DNA of 46,483 nt, from the NCBI GenBank assembly GCA_022759365.1, contig JAEMPJ010000007.1:73372-119854 (forward strand), given 5' to 3'. A program made the translations under genes and the position numbers. Each line of letters opens with the position of its first letter. Within the stretch, counting starts at the first letter, position 1. The notes beneath the pieces are model-generated. The model saw only the letters and a program-made list of their open reading frames with translations, ran no database searches and was not told the DNA's origin. This DNA comes from Thermogladius sp. (GTDB taxonomy: Archaea; Thermoproteota; Thermoprotei_A; Sulfolobales; Desulfurococcaceae). Shown piece by piece: positions 7,093-15,443 of the stretch.

Positions 7093-8901
7093 TTGACGAG
7101 AGTAGCCGTAATTGATAGGGCTTTCTGTAAACCAGACAAATGTTCACTGGAGTGTATAAGGTTCTGCCCTGTCAACAGGAGTAGGAAGGTTAAGGCTATT
7201 GAGCTGAGCGCGGATGGAAAACACGCAGTCATAAACGAGAACACGTGTATCGGTTGCGGTATATGCGTAAAGAAGTGCCCGTTTAACGCGATCTCGATAG
7301 TCAACTTGCCAGACGAGCTGGAGAAATTCACCGTCCACCGCTACGGCGAGAACATGTTTAAACTCTACGGCCTCCCACCGCTCACACTTGGGGGAATCCT
7401 TGGTGTTATAGGTAGGAATGGGAGCGGTAAGACAACTACCGTTAAGATTCTCTCGGGGCAACTCAAGCCTAATCTAGGAAACTACGCGAACCCGCCGGAC
7501 TGGGATAAAATACTTAGGGCGTTTAGGGGTACAGAGGTGAACGCCTACCTCCAGAAACTCGCTAACGGGAGCTTGAAGACTGCTGTTAAACCACAGTATA
7601 TCGAGGCTGCTCGGAGGGTTTTAAAGGGGAGTGTCAGAGAGCTGCTTGAGAAGGCTGATGAGAGAGGTTTGCTTAAGGAGGTTGTGGAGAAGACTGGTAT
7701 ATCTGGTATTATGGGCAGAGATGTTAGGGAGCTGAGCGGAGGGGAGTTGCAGAAACTGCTTGTCTCAGCTGTATTGATGAAAAACGCTGACGCGTACTTC
7801 TTCGACGAGCCCTTCTCATATCTCGACGTGAGGGAGAGAGTAAGGGTGGCCTCAGCTATAAGAGAGTTCTTGAACCCCTCTAAAGTCTACGTTATGATTG
7901 TTGAGCACGACCTTATGATACTGGACTACGTGAGCGACTACATAGCCGTGTTATACGGTGAGCCAGGGGTCTACGGCATTGCGAGCAAGCCGTATGGTGT
8001 TAGGAGCGGTGTGAACTTCTACCTGGAGGGCTACCTGCCAGCGGAGAACATTAGGATCCGCAAAGAGCCTATTAGATTCAGGATTAGCGTAGCAGACAGG
8101 AGTAAACACCCCGAGGAATACCCTATTCTCAAGTGGGGCAACCTGTGGAAGGCCTACCCGAGTAGCGGCTTCAAGCTCATCGTCGAGGAAGGAGAGGTGC
8201 ACCCCGGCGAGGTGCTCGGCATCCTAGGGCCAAACGGGATAGGGAAGTCGACGTTCATAAGCATGCTCGCAAACGTGGTTAAACCAGATAAAGGGGAAGT
8301 GCTCGTGGGCACAGATAAGATCAGCTATAAACCACAGGAGGTCTCGCCCTCAATATTCGGATTCGAGACGGTGAAAGATAATCTAGCGAGTGCCTCCAAA
8401 GACGCCGTCGACCCTACTACCTGGCTCTACGATGAGTTGACTAGGAGACTAGGCTTGAACAAGATGCTTGATAGAAATGTGAGAGAGCTTAGCGGCGGCG
8501 AGCTACAGAAGCTTGCGGTCGCTGTCACGTTGGCTAGAGACGCAGACGTGTACCTCTTAGACGAGCCTTCAGCATACCTGGACGTCGAGGAGAGGATCAG
8601 CGTCGCGAGGCTGATAAGGAGGATAGTGGAGGAGAAGAGGAAGGCCGCTATTGTTGTCGAGCACGATCTTCTACTACAGAACTATGTTAGCGATAAAATA
8701 ATGGTTTTCACGGGCAGGCCTGGGGTGGAGGGTGTCGCCTTAAAGCCTACGGATATTCGAACAGGTTTCAACAATCTGCTGAAGCAACTTGACATAACTG
8801 TTAGAAGAGACCACGAAACAGGTAGGCCGAGGATAAACAAGCCTGGCTCATACCTTGACAGGGAGCAAAAGAGCAGGGGGGAATACTACCTCCCGGATTA
8901 G
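7093..8901 (+). CDS. abce1: ABCE1 / Rli1 ribosome recycling ATPase
   Basis: A 602-residue twin-ATPase that splits ribosomes after termination. The N-terminal iron-sulfur domain has C12, C17, C21, C25 and C52, C55, C58, C62 for two 4Fe-4S clusters. The first nucleotide-binding domain has Walker A GRNGSGKTT (107-115), signature LSGGELQ (214-220) and FFDEP Walker B; the second has GPNGIGKST (379-387), LSGGELQ (466-472) and LLDEP. The length is normal for the family. The start is TTG with a GGTGGGG site 4 nt upstream. It is followed by the FBP aldolase/phosphatase gene with about 90 nt between. Confidence 0.97.
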   Translation: MTRVAVIDRAFCKPDKCSLECIRFCPVNRSRKVKAIELSADGKHAVINENTCIGCGICVKKCPFNAISIVNLPDELEKFTVHRYGENMFKLYGLPPLTLGGILGVIGRNGSGKTTTVKILSGQLKPNLGNYANPPDWDKILRAFRGTEVNAYLQKLANGSLKTAVKPQYIEAARRVLKGSVRELLEKADERGLLKEVVEKTGISGIMGRDVRELSGGELQKLLVSAVLMKNADAYFFDEPFSYLDVRERVRVASAIREFLNPSKVYVMIVEHDLMILDYVSDYIAVLYGEPGVYGIASKPYGVRSGVNFYLEGYLPAENIRIRKEPIRFRISVADRSKHPEEYPILKWGNLWKAYPSSGFKLIVEEGEVHPGEVLGILGPNGIGKSTFISMLANVVKPDKGEVLVGTDKISYKPQEVSPSIFGFETVKDNLASASKDAVDPTTWLYDELTRRLGLNKMLDRNVRELSGGELQKLAVAVTLARDADVYLLDEPSAYLDVEERISVARLIRRIVEEKRKAAIVVEHDLLLQNYVSDKIMVFTGRPGVEGVALKPTDIRTGFNNLLKQLDITVRRDHETGRPRINKPGSYLDREQKSRGEYYLPD

Positions 8902-8940
8902 TTTAAATATTCATTTAAATCGACTCGTTAATTCGTTTAG

Positions 8941-8961
8941 AGATAGTTTTATTAACTATCT
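8941..8961. promoter_or_regulatory. Perfect 8-5-8 inverted repeat upstream of FBPA/P
   Basis: AGATAGTT (8941-8948) and AACTATCT (8954-8961) form a perfect inverted repeat around TTATT. A TATA-like ATTTAAAT at 8913-8920 would place transcription start near 8940, so the repeat begins at about +1 of the FBPA/P transcript. That position suits a repressor site; a terminator for the upstream ABCE1 gene is the alternative. No bound protein can be named. Confidence 0.5.
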
Positions 8962-8990
8962 GACACACCTAATTAAATAAGGTGGATCTC

Positions 8991-10145
8991 ATGGCTGATA
9001 GAATAACGTTGTCTGTTATTAAAGCAGATGTTGGAAGTATAGCAGGACACTACATGCCTCACCCAGACCAGCTGGCCGCCGCCACTAAAGTCCTGTCGGA
9101 GGCTAAGCAGAAGGGTTTGATCATAGACTTCTACGTCACACATGTCGGAGACGACATCCAGCTGATAATGACACACACCAAAGGCGTCGACCACCCAGAT
9201 ATACATGGGTTGGCCTGGGATGCCTTCAAAGCCGCTACTAATGTAGCCAAAGAGCTCAAGCTATACGCTGCCGGGCAAGACTTGCTGAGCGATGCCTTCA
9301 GCGGTAATGTAAGAGGGCTGGGCCCCGGGGTAGCTGAGCTGGAGATGGAGGAGAGGAAAGCCGAGCCTGTGATAACCTTCCACGCCGATAAAACCGAGCC
9401 GGGTGCCTTCAACCTCCCCATGTACAAGATCTTCGCAGACCCCTTCAACACAGCCGGGCTGGTCATAGACCCCAGGATGCACGCAGGCTTCGTGTTCGAA
9501 GTATTCGATGTATTCGAGGGTAAGAGCGTGTTGCTTAAGACCCCTGAGGAGTCCTACGACCTCCTAGCGTTGATTGGAACACCGGGCAGGTTCATTGTTA
9601 GAAGAATCTACAGGAAGGAGGACAACCTGCTTGCGGCCGTCGTAAGCGTTGAGAGACTAAACCTTGTAGCAGGCCAGTACGTTGGCAAAGACGACCCGGT
9701 CGCCATTGTAAGAGCCCAGTCAGGGCTACCAGCCGCAGGCGAGATACTTGAAGCCTTCGCCTTCCCACATCTAGTCGCCGGATGGATGAGGGGGAGCCAC
9801 CACGGGCCTCTAATACCTGTCCCAATGAGGTACGCTAAGGTGACTAGGTTCGACGGCCCGCCTAGGGTGATAGCCCTGGGCTGGAATATCAGTAAGGGCA
9901 GGCTCATTGGGCCAGCCGACCTCTTCGACGATGTAGCGTACGATGAGACGAGGAGGCTTGCGCTGCAGATAGCGGACTATATGAGGAGGCATGGGCCCTT
10001 CATGCCACACAGGCTAGGCCCCGAGGAGATGGAGTACACCACTCTGCCAGAGGTACTAGCGAAGCTTAAGGACAGGTTCGTCAAGACCGAGGAAGTGAAA
10101 GTTGTTAAAAGGCACAGCGAGATGTTGAGCGGAGGACACGACTAA
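8991..10145 (+). CDS. fbp: Bifunctional fructose-1,6-bisphosphate aldolase/phosphatase
   Basis: A 384-residue enzyme of the archaeal FBPA/P (type V FBPase) family. It condenses triose phosphates into fructose 1,6-bisphosphate and dephosphorylates it, driving gluconeogenesis in one active site. The start ITLSVIKADVGSIAGHYMPHP, the metal-binding HVGDDIQLIMTH region, the SDAFSGNVRG segment and the RGSHHGPLIPV segment are characteristic. I choose ATG 8991, 5 nt after GGTGG at 8981-8985, over the in-frame GTG at 8982 that lies within it. It is followed by triosephosphate isomerase, giving a small gluconeogenic pair. Confidence 0.97.
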   Translation: MADRITLSVIKADVGSIAGHYMPHPDQLAAATKVLSEAKQKGLIIDFYVTHVGDDIQLIMTHTKGVDHPDIHGLAWDAFKAATNVAKELKLYAAGQDLLSDAFSGNVRGLGPGVAELEMEERKAEPVITFHADKTEPGAFNLPMYKIFADPFNTAGLVIDPRMHAGFVFEVFDVFEGKSVLLKTPEESYDLLALIGTPGRFIVRRIYRKEDNLLAAVVSVERLNLVAGQYVGKDDPVAIVRAQSGLPAAGEILEAFAFPHLVAGWMRGSHHGPLIPVPMRYAKVTRFDGPPRVIALGWNISKGRLIGPADLFDDVAYDETRRLALQIADYMRRHGPFMPHRLGPEEMEYTTLPEVLAKLKDRFVKTEEVKVVKRHSEMLSGGHD

Positions 10146-10187
10146 TTTTTTACTTAACCCCGGTTCAAAACCCTTTAGGTGGGTGGT

Positions 10188-10892
10188 TTGAAGCCTGTCA
10201 TCGTAGTTAACTATAAGGCGTATTACCCGCAGAGCTTCGGCGAGAACGCTGTTAGAATAGCCAGGGATGCAACGAGGGTTTACAGCGAGCTGAAGGGGGA
10301 GGTCGAGCTAGTTCTAGCACCGCCGTACACCGAGATAAGGAGGATTGTGGAAGAAGTCAGGGGAACCGGGGTCAAGGTGTTCGCCCAACACGCTGACCCA
10401 GTGGAGCCTGGGGCTGTAACAGGTTTTATACCTCTCGAAGGCCTTGTAGACGCTGGTGTCAAAGGGGTTATCCTGAACCACAGCGAGCACAGGTTGAAGC
10501 TAGCCGACTTAAACATGTTAATAAAGAAGGCTGGTAAACTAGGCTTGGAGACCCTTGTGTGCGCTGACGAACCCGAGACAGGTGCCTCAGCAGCTGTCCT
10601 CAACCCAACATACGTGGCGGTTGAGCCCCCCGAGCTGATAGGGACTGGTATAAGCGTCAGCAAAGCTAAACCTGAGGTTATAGTGAGGAGCGTTGAGCTG
10701 ATTCGTAGAGTTAACGACAAGGTGGTCATTTTAACGGGGGCTGGTATAACAGATGGGCTCGACGTATACGCTGCGATTAAATATGGGACAAGCGGCGTCC
10801 TAGTGGCCTCAGCTATTGTTAAGGCGAGAGACCCCTACTCTGTGATAAAGGATATGGCTGTGAACGCGTTGAAGGCTACTCGCGGTCAATAG
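10188..10892 (+). CDS. tpiA: Triosephosphate isomerase
   Basis: A 234-residue archaeal-length TIM-barrel enzyme interconverting dihydroxyacetone phosphate and glyceraldehyde 3-phosphate. The substrate lysine lies in VVNYKAY, the electrophilic histidine in LNHSEHR, the catalytic glutamate in AVEPPELIGTG, and the phosphate-binding glycines in TGAGI and GTSGVLVASA. The start is taken as TTG at 10188, just downstream of GGTGGGTGG; a GTG at 10179 lies within that site. It is 42 nt downstream of FBPA/P and probably cotranscribed, supplying its substrate balance. Confidence 0.95.
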   Translation: MKPVIVVNYKAYYPQSFGENAVRIARDATRVYSELKGEVELVLAPPYTEIRRIVEEVRGTGVKVFAQHADPVEPGAVTGFIPLEGLVDAGVKGVILNHSEHRLKLADLNMLIKKAGKLGLETLVCADEPETGASAAVLNPTYVAVEPPELIGTGISVSKAKPEVIVRSVELIRRVNDKVVILTGAGITDGLDVYAAIKYGTSGVLVASAIVKARDPYSVIKDMAVNALKATRGQ

Positions 10893-10935
10893 CGCTAAAC
10901 CTATAAAATCCATATAGTTTTATTATTCGATTGGA

Positions 10936-11038
10936 GCCGCCGTAGCTCAGCCGGGTAGAGCGCCGGCCTCGTATGGGCTGTTTTAAAAGCCGAGGTCGGG
11001 AAAGCCGGTGGACGCGGGTTCAAATCCCGCCGGCGGCT
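10936..11038 (+). tRNA. tRNA-Thr (anticodon CGU) with 29-nt intron
   Basis: Acceptor GCCGCCG/CGGCGGC with discriminator U, D stem GCTC/GAGC, anticodon stem CCGGC/GCCGG and T arm GCGGG-TTCAAAT-CCCGC. The anticodon CGT is at 10970-10972. An intron at 10974-11002 sits between positions 37 and 38. It folds into a canonical bulge-helix-bulge: central helix CTCG/CGGG, bulges TAT and AAA, cut after the second base of each. The spliced length is 74 nt. TATA-like CTATAAAATC lies at 10901-10910. The last base overlaps the stop codon of the convergent pyruvate kinase gene. Confidence 0.95.
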
Positions 11039-12450
11039 TAAGCCAGCATCCTCTTAATAATTATCTCATGCATTTCGCCCGCGGGTTTGGCAAAAGATTC
11101 TACAACGATATCGCCTATCGACAACTCGTTTTTCTCACGCGCCAGCTTTTCAAGCTCTACAATCCCCTGGTCGTAGCTGACGTCGCCTTGAACCCTCTTA
11201 CTCATATCGTACACTCTGAGGCCGTAGTACAAGACGAGCCTCTCAGCAAGCTCCCTGCTAGGGGTACCGACTACCACGTCTACCCTGGGCCTGAGCCTGG
11301 CTATTAGAGGTGGCACTGAGCCTGTCTTAGAGAAGACTAAAATCTTACCCTCCACGCTCTCAGCAAGCGAGAGGAGGCCGTATACATATTTGTCTTTCAG
11401 GGAGTTCCCCTCCAGTGACCCCCTAACCACCTTCGTATGCTCTGGTTTGATGTCGGCCTCGGCGGACTCGATTATTTTCTTAAGCCATCTAACCGCCTCG
11501 AGAGGGTACTTGCCGACCGCTGTCTCATCCGCTAACATTATGGAGTCAACCATGTCGTGGACAGCGTTGTAGACGTCGACTACCTCACTCCTATTCGGCC
11601 TGGGTTGATTAACCATTGACTCCAACAGCTGAGTCGCCACTATAACTGGTTTCCCGTAGGAGATAGAGGTCATTGTAATATCCTTCTGTATACGCGGGAG
11701 CTTGTCTAGGTCGAAGTGGAGGCCTAGATCACCCCTCGCCGTGAGGATCATGTCGCTCGCTTTAACTATCTCCTTTAGATTCCTGTAGGCCGTGGGCGTC
11801 TCGATCTTAGCTATCACTCCAGTAGATCCTTTCGCCTCGCTTATCAGGTTCCTGACAATGCTTATATCCCGCCCCGACCTAACATAGCTTACGCCGATGA
11901 ACGTGAACCCTCTTTCTACTGCGTATTTTATAGATGAGACGTCCTCGCTATCCAGGAGAGGTATATTCGGCTCTTTACCCTTCACAACAATTTTTTTACC
12001 TGACCTAACCACACCGTCGTAGAGAGCCCTAGCCAGAAAGTAGTCGTCCCCGGTTTCAACGACCCGTAGAACGCACTCGCCGTCGCCAACTAGGATTACA
12101 TCACCTACCTCAACCACCTCGAAGACCCCCCTCGTTTTCACGGGTATCTCGCCTCTATCCGATTTTTCCCCTAATACAAATTTCAACACCTTGTCTTGCT
12201 CGATCTTAACCGGTTCTTCGCTGAGAAAGCCTATTCTTATTTGCGGCCCCCTTAAATCGCCTATAAGTGCAACCGGCTGCTCCAGCTCGCTTGAAGCCTC
12301 TTTCACGAGCTTGACAAACTCATCCCACTCGGCTTTGTCGCCATGGCTGAAGTTTATCCTGAAACCTGAAACCCCTTCTCTAATAAGCTTCTTGACGAGG
12401 TCTACTGATCTCAGCGAAGGACCTAGGGTAGCTATAATCTTCGTTTTCAA
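11038..12450 (-). CDS. pyk: Pyruvate kinase
   Basis: A 470-residue glycolytic enzyme that transfers phosphate from phosphoenolpyruvate to ADP. It shows the N-terminal TKIIATLGPS, RINFSHG, DLRGPQIRIG, the lysine/metal region VIAKIETP and the MILTARGDLG motif, followed by KPVIVATQLLESM. The C-terminal domain has the expected alpha/beta pattern. It is transcribed toward the FBPA/P-TPI pair, so glycolytic and gluconeogenic steps lie side by side on opposite strands. The TAA stop shares bases with the 3' end of tRNA-Thr. Confidence 0.97.
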   Translation of the reverse strand: MKTKIIATLGPSLRSVDLVKKLIREGVSGFRINFSHGDKAEWDEFVKLVKEASSELEQPVALIGDLRGPQIRIGFLSEEPVKIEQDKVLKFVLGEKSDRGEIPVKTRGVFEVVEVGDVILVGDGECVLRVVETGDDYFLARALYDGVVRSGKKIVVKGKEPNIPLLDSEDVSSIKYAVERGFTFIGVSYVRSGRDISIVRNLISEAKGSTGVIAKIETPTAYRNLKEIVKASDMILTARGDLGLHFDLDKLPRIQKDITMTSISYGKPVIVATQLLESMVNQPRPNRSEVVDVYNAVHDMVDSIMLADETAVGKYPLEAVRWLKKIIESAEADIKPEHTKVVRGSLEGNSLKDKYVYGLLSLAESVEGKILVFSKTGSVPPLIARLRPRVDVVVGTPSRELAERLVLYYGLRVYDMSKRVQGDVSYDQGIVELEKLAREKNELSIGDIVVESFAKPAGEMHEIIIKRMLA

Positions 12451-12534
12451 ATACCACCCCTCGGAAACGTTAATTAGATTATAGCGTCTGACGTATTATT
12501 AATTCTACGAACTGCATTTTACAAACGTGGTAGT

Positions 12535-13812
12535 ATGAGGCGGGTGCTAGCAGTCGCCACGCTTATAGTGGTGCTCCTGGCCCTGGATTTCAGCCCGACA
12601 CCTGAATCCCAGGAAGTTTGTTTCGAAGGAATATACATGACCACGAGTAGTATGATCGGTTATTTCAACTACACGGATCTCTACTTGTGGAGCCCCTACG
12701 TGTCTATTGAAGGAATTCTACTCAATTACAATAATTTCGGCGGGATTTTAAACATCTCTCTTGTATACAACAATATTGTGGTAGCCCAAGATCAAAAAAT
12801 AGTTATGCCGAATAGTTCCACACCATTCCACCTCTCAGCGAACTTGTCAAGCTATGGAGTATACTCGGTGAGCACGTATTCTATCATCGTCTCTCTGAGG
12901 TCGCCTAGCGACAACAGTCTTCTATACGCGTGCACTCTAGCTAAGGGGGCTGTCTACGTGAGCGGCTACAACTGGCCTGTCAGCGTGTGGAGCAATAGCA
13001 CTACTCAAGATGTTACTGTTTCAGTCATGCCGAGTATAGTAACCAACAATACAGCGTCCCCGCCACAGATCTACGTCTACGCCAAGGGGCTGGCTCCACT
13101 CAAGATATATGAGATAGAAGCTGTCTACCCGAATATCCCTAACAACCCAATCCACCTCACCACAATAGGCTCGGGGGCCTACGGCGACCTCTACACGACG
13201 GTAATCCTACCCGTTGTCTCAAATACCTCGAGTATCTACATCGTAGTATACGACCCCACGACTAATACCAGTTACAACAGCACTATAATGCAGATGACGC
13301 TCCCCAGCCCGCCGAGAACATGCGTCCAGGGCATTGATATAGGCTTGCCCTCGGGGACGCTTATAACACCTGTCCAACCGACGACCACTACTAGTACTAC
13401 GACACCCACCGCTATTACAGAAACGGTTACCTCGACTACAACCCTGACCTCCACATGGACTACAACCCAGACCCTCTACATTAACAACACTATCACGAAC
13501 ACTGTCACAGTAACCACTACTGTAATCCAGAACAGCACCCTGACGCAAACTTTAACCGTGGGGCACAATTCAACTCATACTACAACCCAGACAATAGTCT
13601 CCACGAGCACTGTCGAAAACCCACTCCTATCACAGGCGAGTAAGGCGGCTTCAATGCTCGTGAGCACGGGCTATGTGGTCATTGTAGGCTTCCTAGCGGT
13701 CACCACCGCTGTAGCGGCCTCAGTCAGTATTCTAGCCCATAGACCTTTATTCAAGACTATTAAGCGTGTTGAAGAAGAGGTTGGCAGGAGAATCCAGAGG
13801 AAACACAAGTGA
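12535..13812 (+). CDS. Secreted/membrane-anchored surface protein with Thr-rich stalk
   Basis: A 425-residue protein not assigned to a family. It has an N-terminal signal-like hydrophobic segment (residues 3-17), an exported beta-rich region with many N-x-S/T sites to about residue 275, a Thr/Ser-rich stretch (about 283-365, likely O-glycosylated) and a single membrane helix near 376-397 ahead of a short basic cytoplasmic tail. This is the layout of archaeal cell-surface or solute-binding stalk proteins. It stands alone and ends 3 nt before the convergent 5S rRNA gene. Confidence 0.8.
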   Translation: MRRVLAVATLIVVLLALDFSPTPESQEVCFEGIYMTTSSMIGYFNYTDLYLWSPYVSIEGILLNYNNFGGILNISLVYNNIVVAQDQKIVMPNSSTPFHLSANLSSYGVYSVSTYSIIVSLRSPSDNSLLYACTLAKGAVYVSGYNWPVSVWSNSTTQDVTVSVMPSIVTNNTASPPQIYVYAKGLAPLKIYEIEAVYPNIPNNPIHLTTIGSGAYGDLYTTVILPVVSNTSSIYIVVYDPTTNTSYNSTIMQMTLPSPPRTCVQGIDIGLPSGTLITPVQPTTTTSTTTPTAITETVTSTTTLTSTWTTTQTLYINNTITNTVTVTTTVIQNSTLTQTLTVGHNSTHTTTQTIVSTSTVENPLLSQASKAASMLVSTGYVVIVGFLAVTTAVAASVSILAHRPLFKTIKRVEEEVGRRIQRKHK

Positions 13813-13815
13813 AAC

Positions 13816-13942
13816 GGCCCGACCCCAGCTCAAGGCGGCTGCGAGGCCTCTCGGACCTCACCGCCACCTTGACGCGGTTGGCTTAACTTCCGGGTTCGAT
13901 ATGAGACCGGGTGTTGCCCAACCGCTATGGCCGGGTCGGGCC
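13816..13942 (-). rRNA. rrf: 5S ribosomal RNA
   Basis: On the minus strand the sequence carries the conserved 5S core GAACCCGGAAGTTAAGCC near 13,874-13,895 and CCCGGCCATAGCGG near the 5' end. The ends pair perfectly over 10 bp (GGCCCGACCC with GGGTCGGGCC), which sets the boundaries to within one or two bases. A TTTTAAAA element at 13968-13975 is centred about 28 nt upstream of the predicted 5' end. No 16S or 23S is nearby; an unlinked 5S gene is usual in Crenarchaeota. An open reading frame across it on the plus strand is not real. Confidence 0.95.
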
Positions 13943-13958
13943 AAGTATTCCTGATAGG

Positions 13959-14234
13959 TTAGCCGGCTTTTAAAATCTTACTCTTGTCGACCGAGTATAT
14001 CCCTTTTATCTTCAGGTCTCCACCGCACCTAGGGCACTTCCCTTTGACAAGGCCGATGAAATCCCCTGGCTCGTGGTCTCTCTCCACCTGGAAGCCGCAT
14101 GAGTAGCAGACCAATAGCTCGCGGGTCACATACTCTACTCTAGCCGGCTTCTTCTTAGTCTCCATAAACATGTACACTATTAGGATTATCACCAAGATTA
14201 TCGTAAACACGGTGTAAGGGTCTAGGTAGCTCAT
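13959..14234 (-). CDS. Small membrane protein with zinc ribbon
   Basis: A 91-residue protein with one N-terminal membrane helix (FTIILVIILIVYMFM) and a cytoplasmic zinc ribbon, CYSCG...CPRCGG, with about 24 residues between the pairs. The ATG at 14234 overlaps the stop of the upstream DUF1512 gene as TGATG, so the two are translationally coupled and likely act together. A GTG one codon earlier is an alternative start. Its 3' codons contain the TATA box of the 5S rRNA gene. Function unknown. Confidence 0.75.
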   Translation of the reverse strand: MSYLDPYTVFTIILVIILIVYMFMETKKKPARVEYVTRELLVCYSCGFQVERDHEPGDFIGLVKGKCPRCGGDLKIKGIYSVDKSKILKAG

Positions 14235-15328
14235 CACAACGGCACCCCGATAGTGTTGCCTATACCGGCTACTATGACTGTGGAGTTTGGTTTAGTCTCC
14301 TCTCTTATAAGCCTTAGGACATGCTCCATAGCTTTAAGAGAGGATTCAAATATCTCTTTCCTCATAACCGTGAGGGCCTCCCTGTAATCCATTTTCACGA
14401 CTATCGCCCTCAGAGGAATGTTGTACTTTGTCGCAGCCCTCTCAATAGCTATCTTCTCGGGGCCGGGGTCGCCTATAGCGGCGCCTACACCCTCCGCTAT
14501 CGAGCCGGTGTCCTCGCCCTCCAGCTTCAAAGCCGCATCCACTGTTATAATCAGGTCAACGCTACCCTTCAACTCCTCGACAAGGCTGTTTATCACAGCC
14601 CCAGGGTGGCCCACGTTGCTACCGGGCCCCTCAGCCTTGACAAATAGAACCCTCCTGTCCTCGAGCCAGGCTTCAATTATGCTTGTATCGTCGACAACCC
14701 TCTTTGACAACATCTTGGACTTTTCAACTAGGTTGTAAACTACCAGGGGGCCTAGGGAGTCCCCGATAGGCTTACCCGTCGTAAAGGGGTCTAATGCCAT
14801 ATGGTATGTTTCAACGTATTTCATAATAGTTGGCATCACGAGCTCGAGTTGCATTAGTAGAATCCAATTGTTCTCCCTCTCACCTGTAAGAAGGTAGTGT
14901 CTGATAACCTTGTATATCAGGTTCAAACCGGAGAGTATCTCCATGCTGGTTTCAATCAGGCTTCTCTCGAATTTACCTACGTTCGGAAGAGAGTTTTCGA
15001 TAAACCTCCTCAAAGTCCCCTCGCCTGTCCTGAGCGTGTGATCCAGCCTCTTGATTATGTCAGTGGGCTCAATGCCAACCGGCTCAATGACGAAGAAGTC
15101 TAGAACCCTGTCGACTAGGACAGCCGGCGTCTTGTAGCCTAGGTTCGATATTATCTTCTCAACCCTCATCCTGTCCTCATCGATAATCCTTTTAATGATG
15201 TTCAGCTTATTCCTGATGTCCATAGCCCATATTCTCATCTGGATCTTCTGGTTTAACCCTGTGATCAATAGTATGAATATTGCCAGCCAGATGATCTGCG
15301 TGATAAGAGATATCGTATCACTGTCCAT
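14234..15328 (-). CDS. DUF1512 family archaeal membrane-anchored protein
   Basis: A 364-residue protein I recognise as the archaeal DUF1512 family: an N-terminal membrane helix (residues about 7-26) followed by a soluble alpha/beta domain with EGPGSNVGHPG, IITVDAALKLEGE and IAEGVGAAIGDPGPEK near the middle. Glycine-rich loops suggest nucleotide or phosphate binding, but no activity is known to me. The start is taken as ATG 15328, 7 nt after a GGTG site; an ATG at 15352 would add eight residues. TATA-like TTTAAAAG lies at about 15,369-15,376. It is coupled to the small zinc-ribbon membrane protein downstream. Confidence 0.8.
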   Translation of the reverse strand: MDSDTISLITQIIWLAIFILLITGLNQKIQMRIWAMDIRNKLNIIKRIIDEDRMRVEKIISNLGYKTPAVLVDRVLDFFVIEPVGIEPTDIIKRLDHTLRTGEGTLRRFIENSLPNVGKFERSLIETSMEILSGLNLIYKVIRHYLLTGERENNWILLMQLELVMPTIMKYVETYHMALDPFTTGKPIGDSLGPLVVYNLVEKSKMLSKRVVDDTSIIEAWLEDRRVLFVKAEGPGSNVGHPGAVINSLVEELKGSVDLIITVDAALKLEGEDTGSIAEGVGAAIGDPGPEKIAIERAATKYNIPLRAIVVKMDYREALTVMRKEIFESSLKAMEHVLRLIREETKPNSTVIVAGIGNTIGVPL

Positions 15329-15443
15329 CCTACACCAACTAACATAGAGCATTATTCGTTAAATAACTTTTAAAGTAAAATAAACCTGGCTACGCTGGGA
15401 TTACGTCTGGAAAGCCCCGCCCCCTTAGGGGACAAGGTGTAGG

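Noticed and set aside
11008-11307. Plus-strand reading frame starting inside tRNA-Thr
   Set aside because: It starts within the tRNA and reads antisense to pyruvate kinase.
13219-13548. Minus-strand reading frame opposite the Thr-rich stalk
   Set aside because: It is the complement of the low-complexity threonine codons and has no binding site or sensible composition.
13766-13954. Plus-strand reading frame over the 5S region
   Set aside because: It is antisense to 5S rRNA and out of frame with the surface protein gene.
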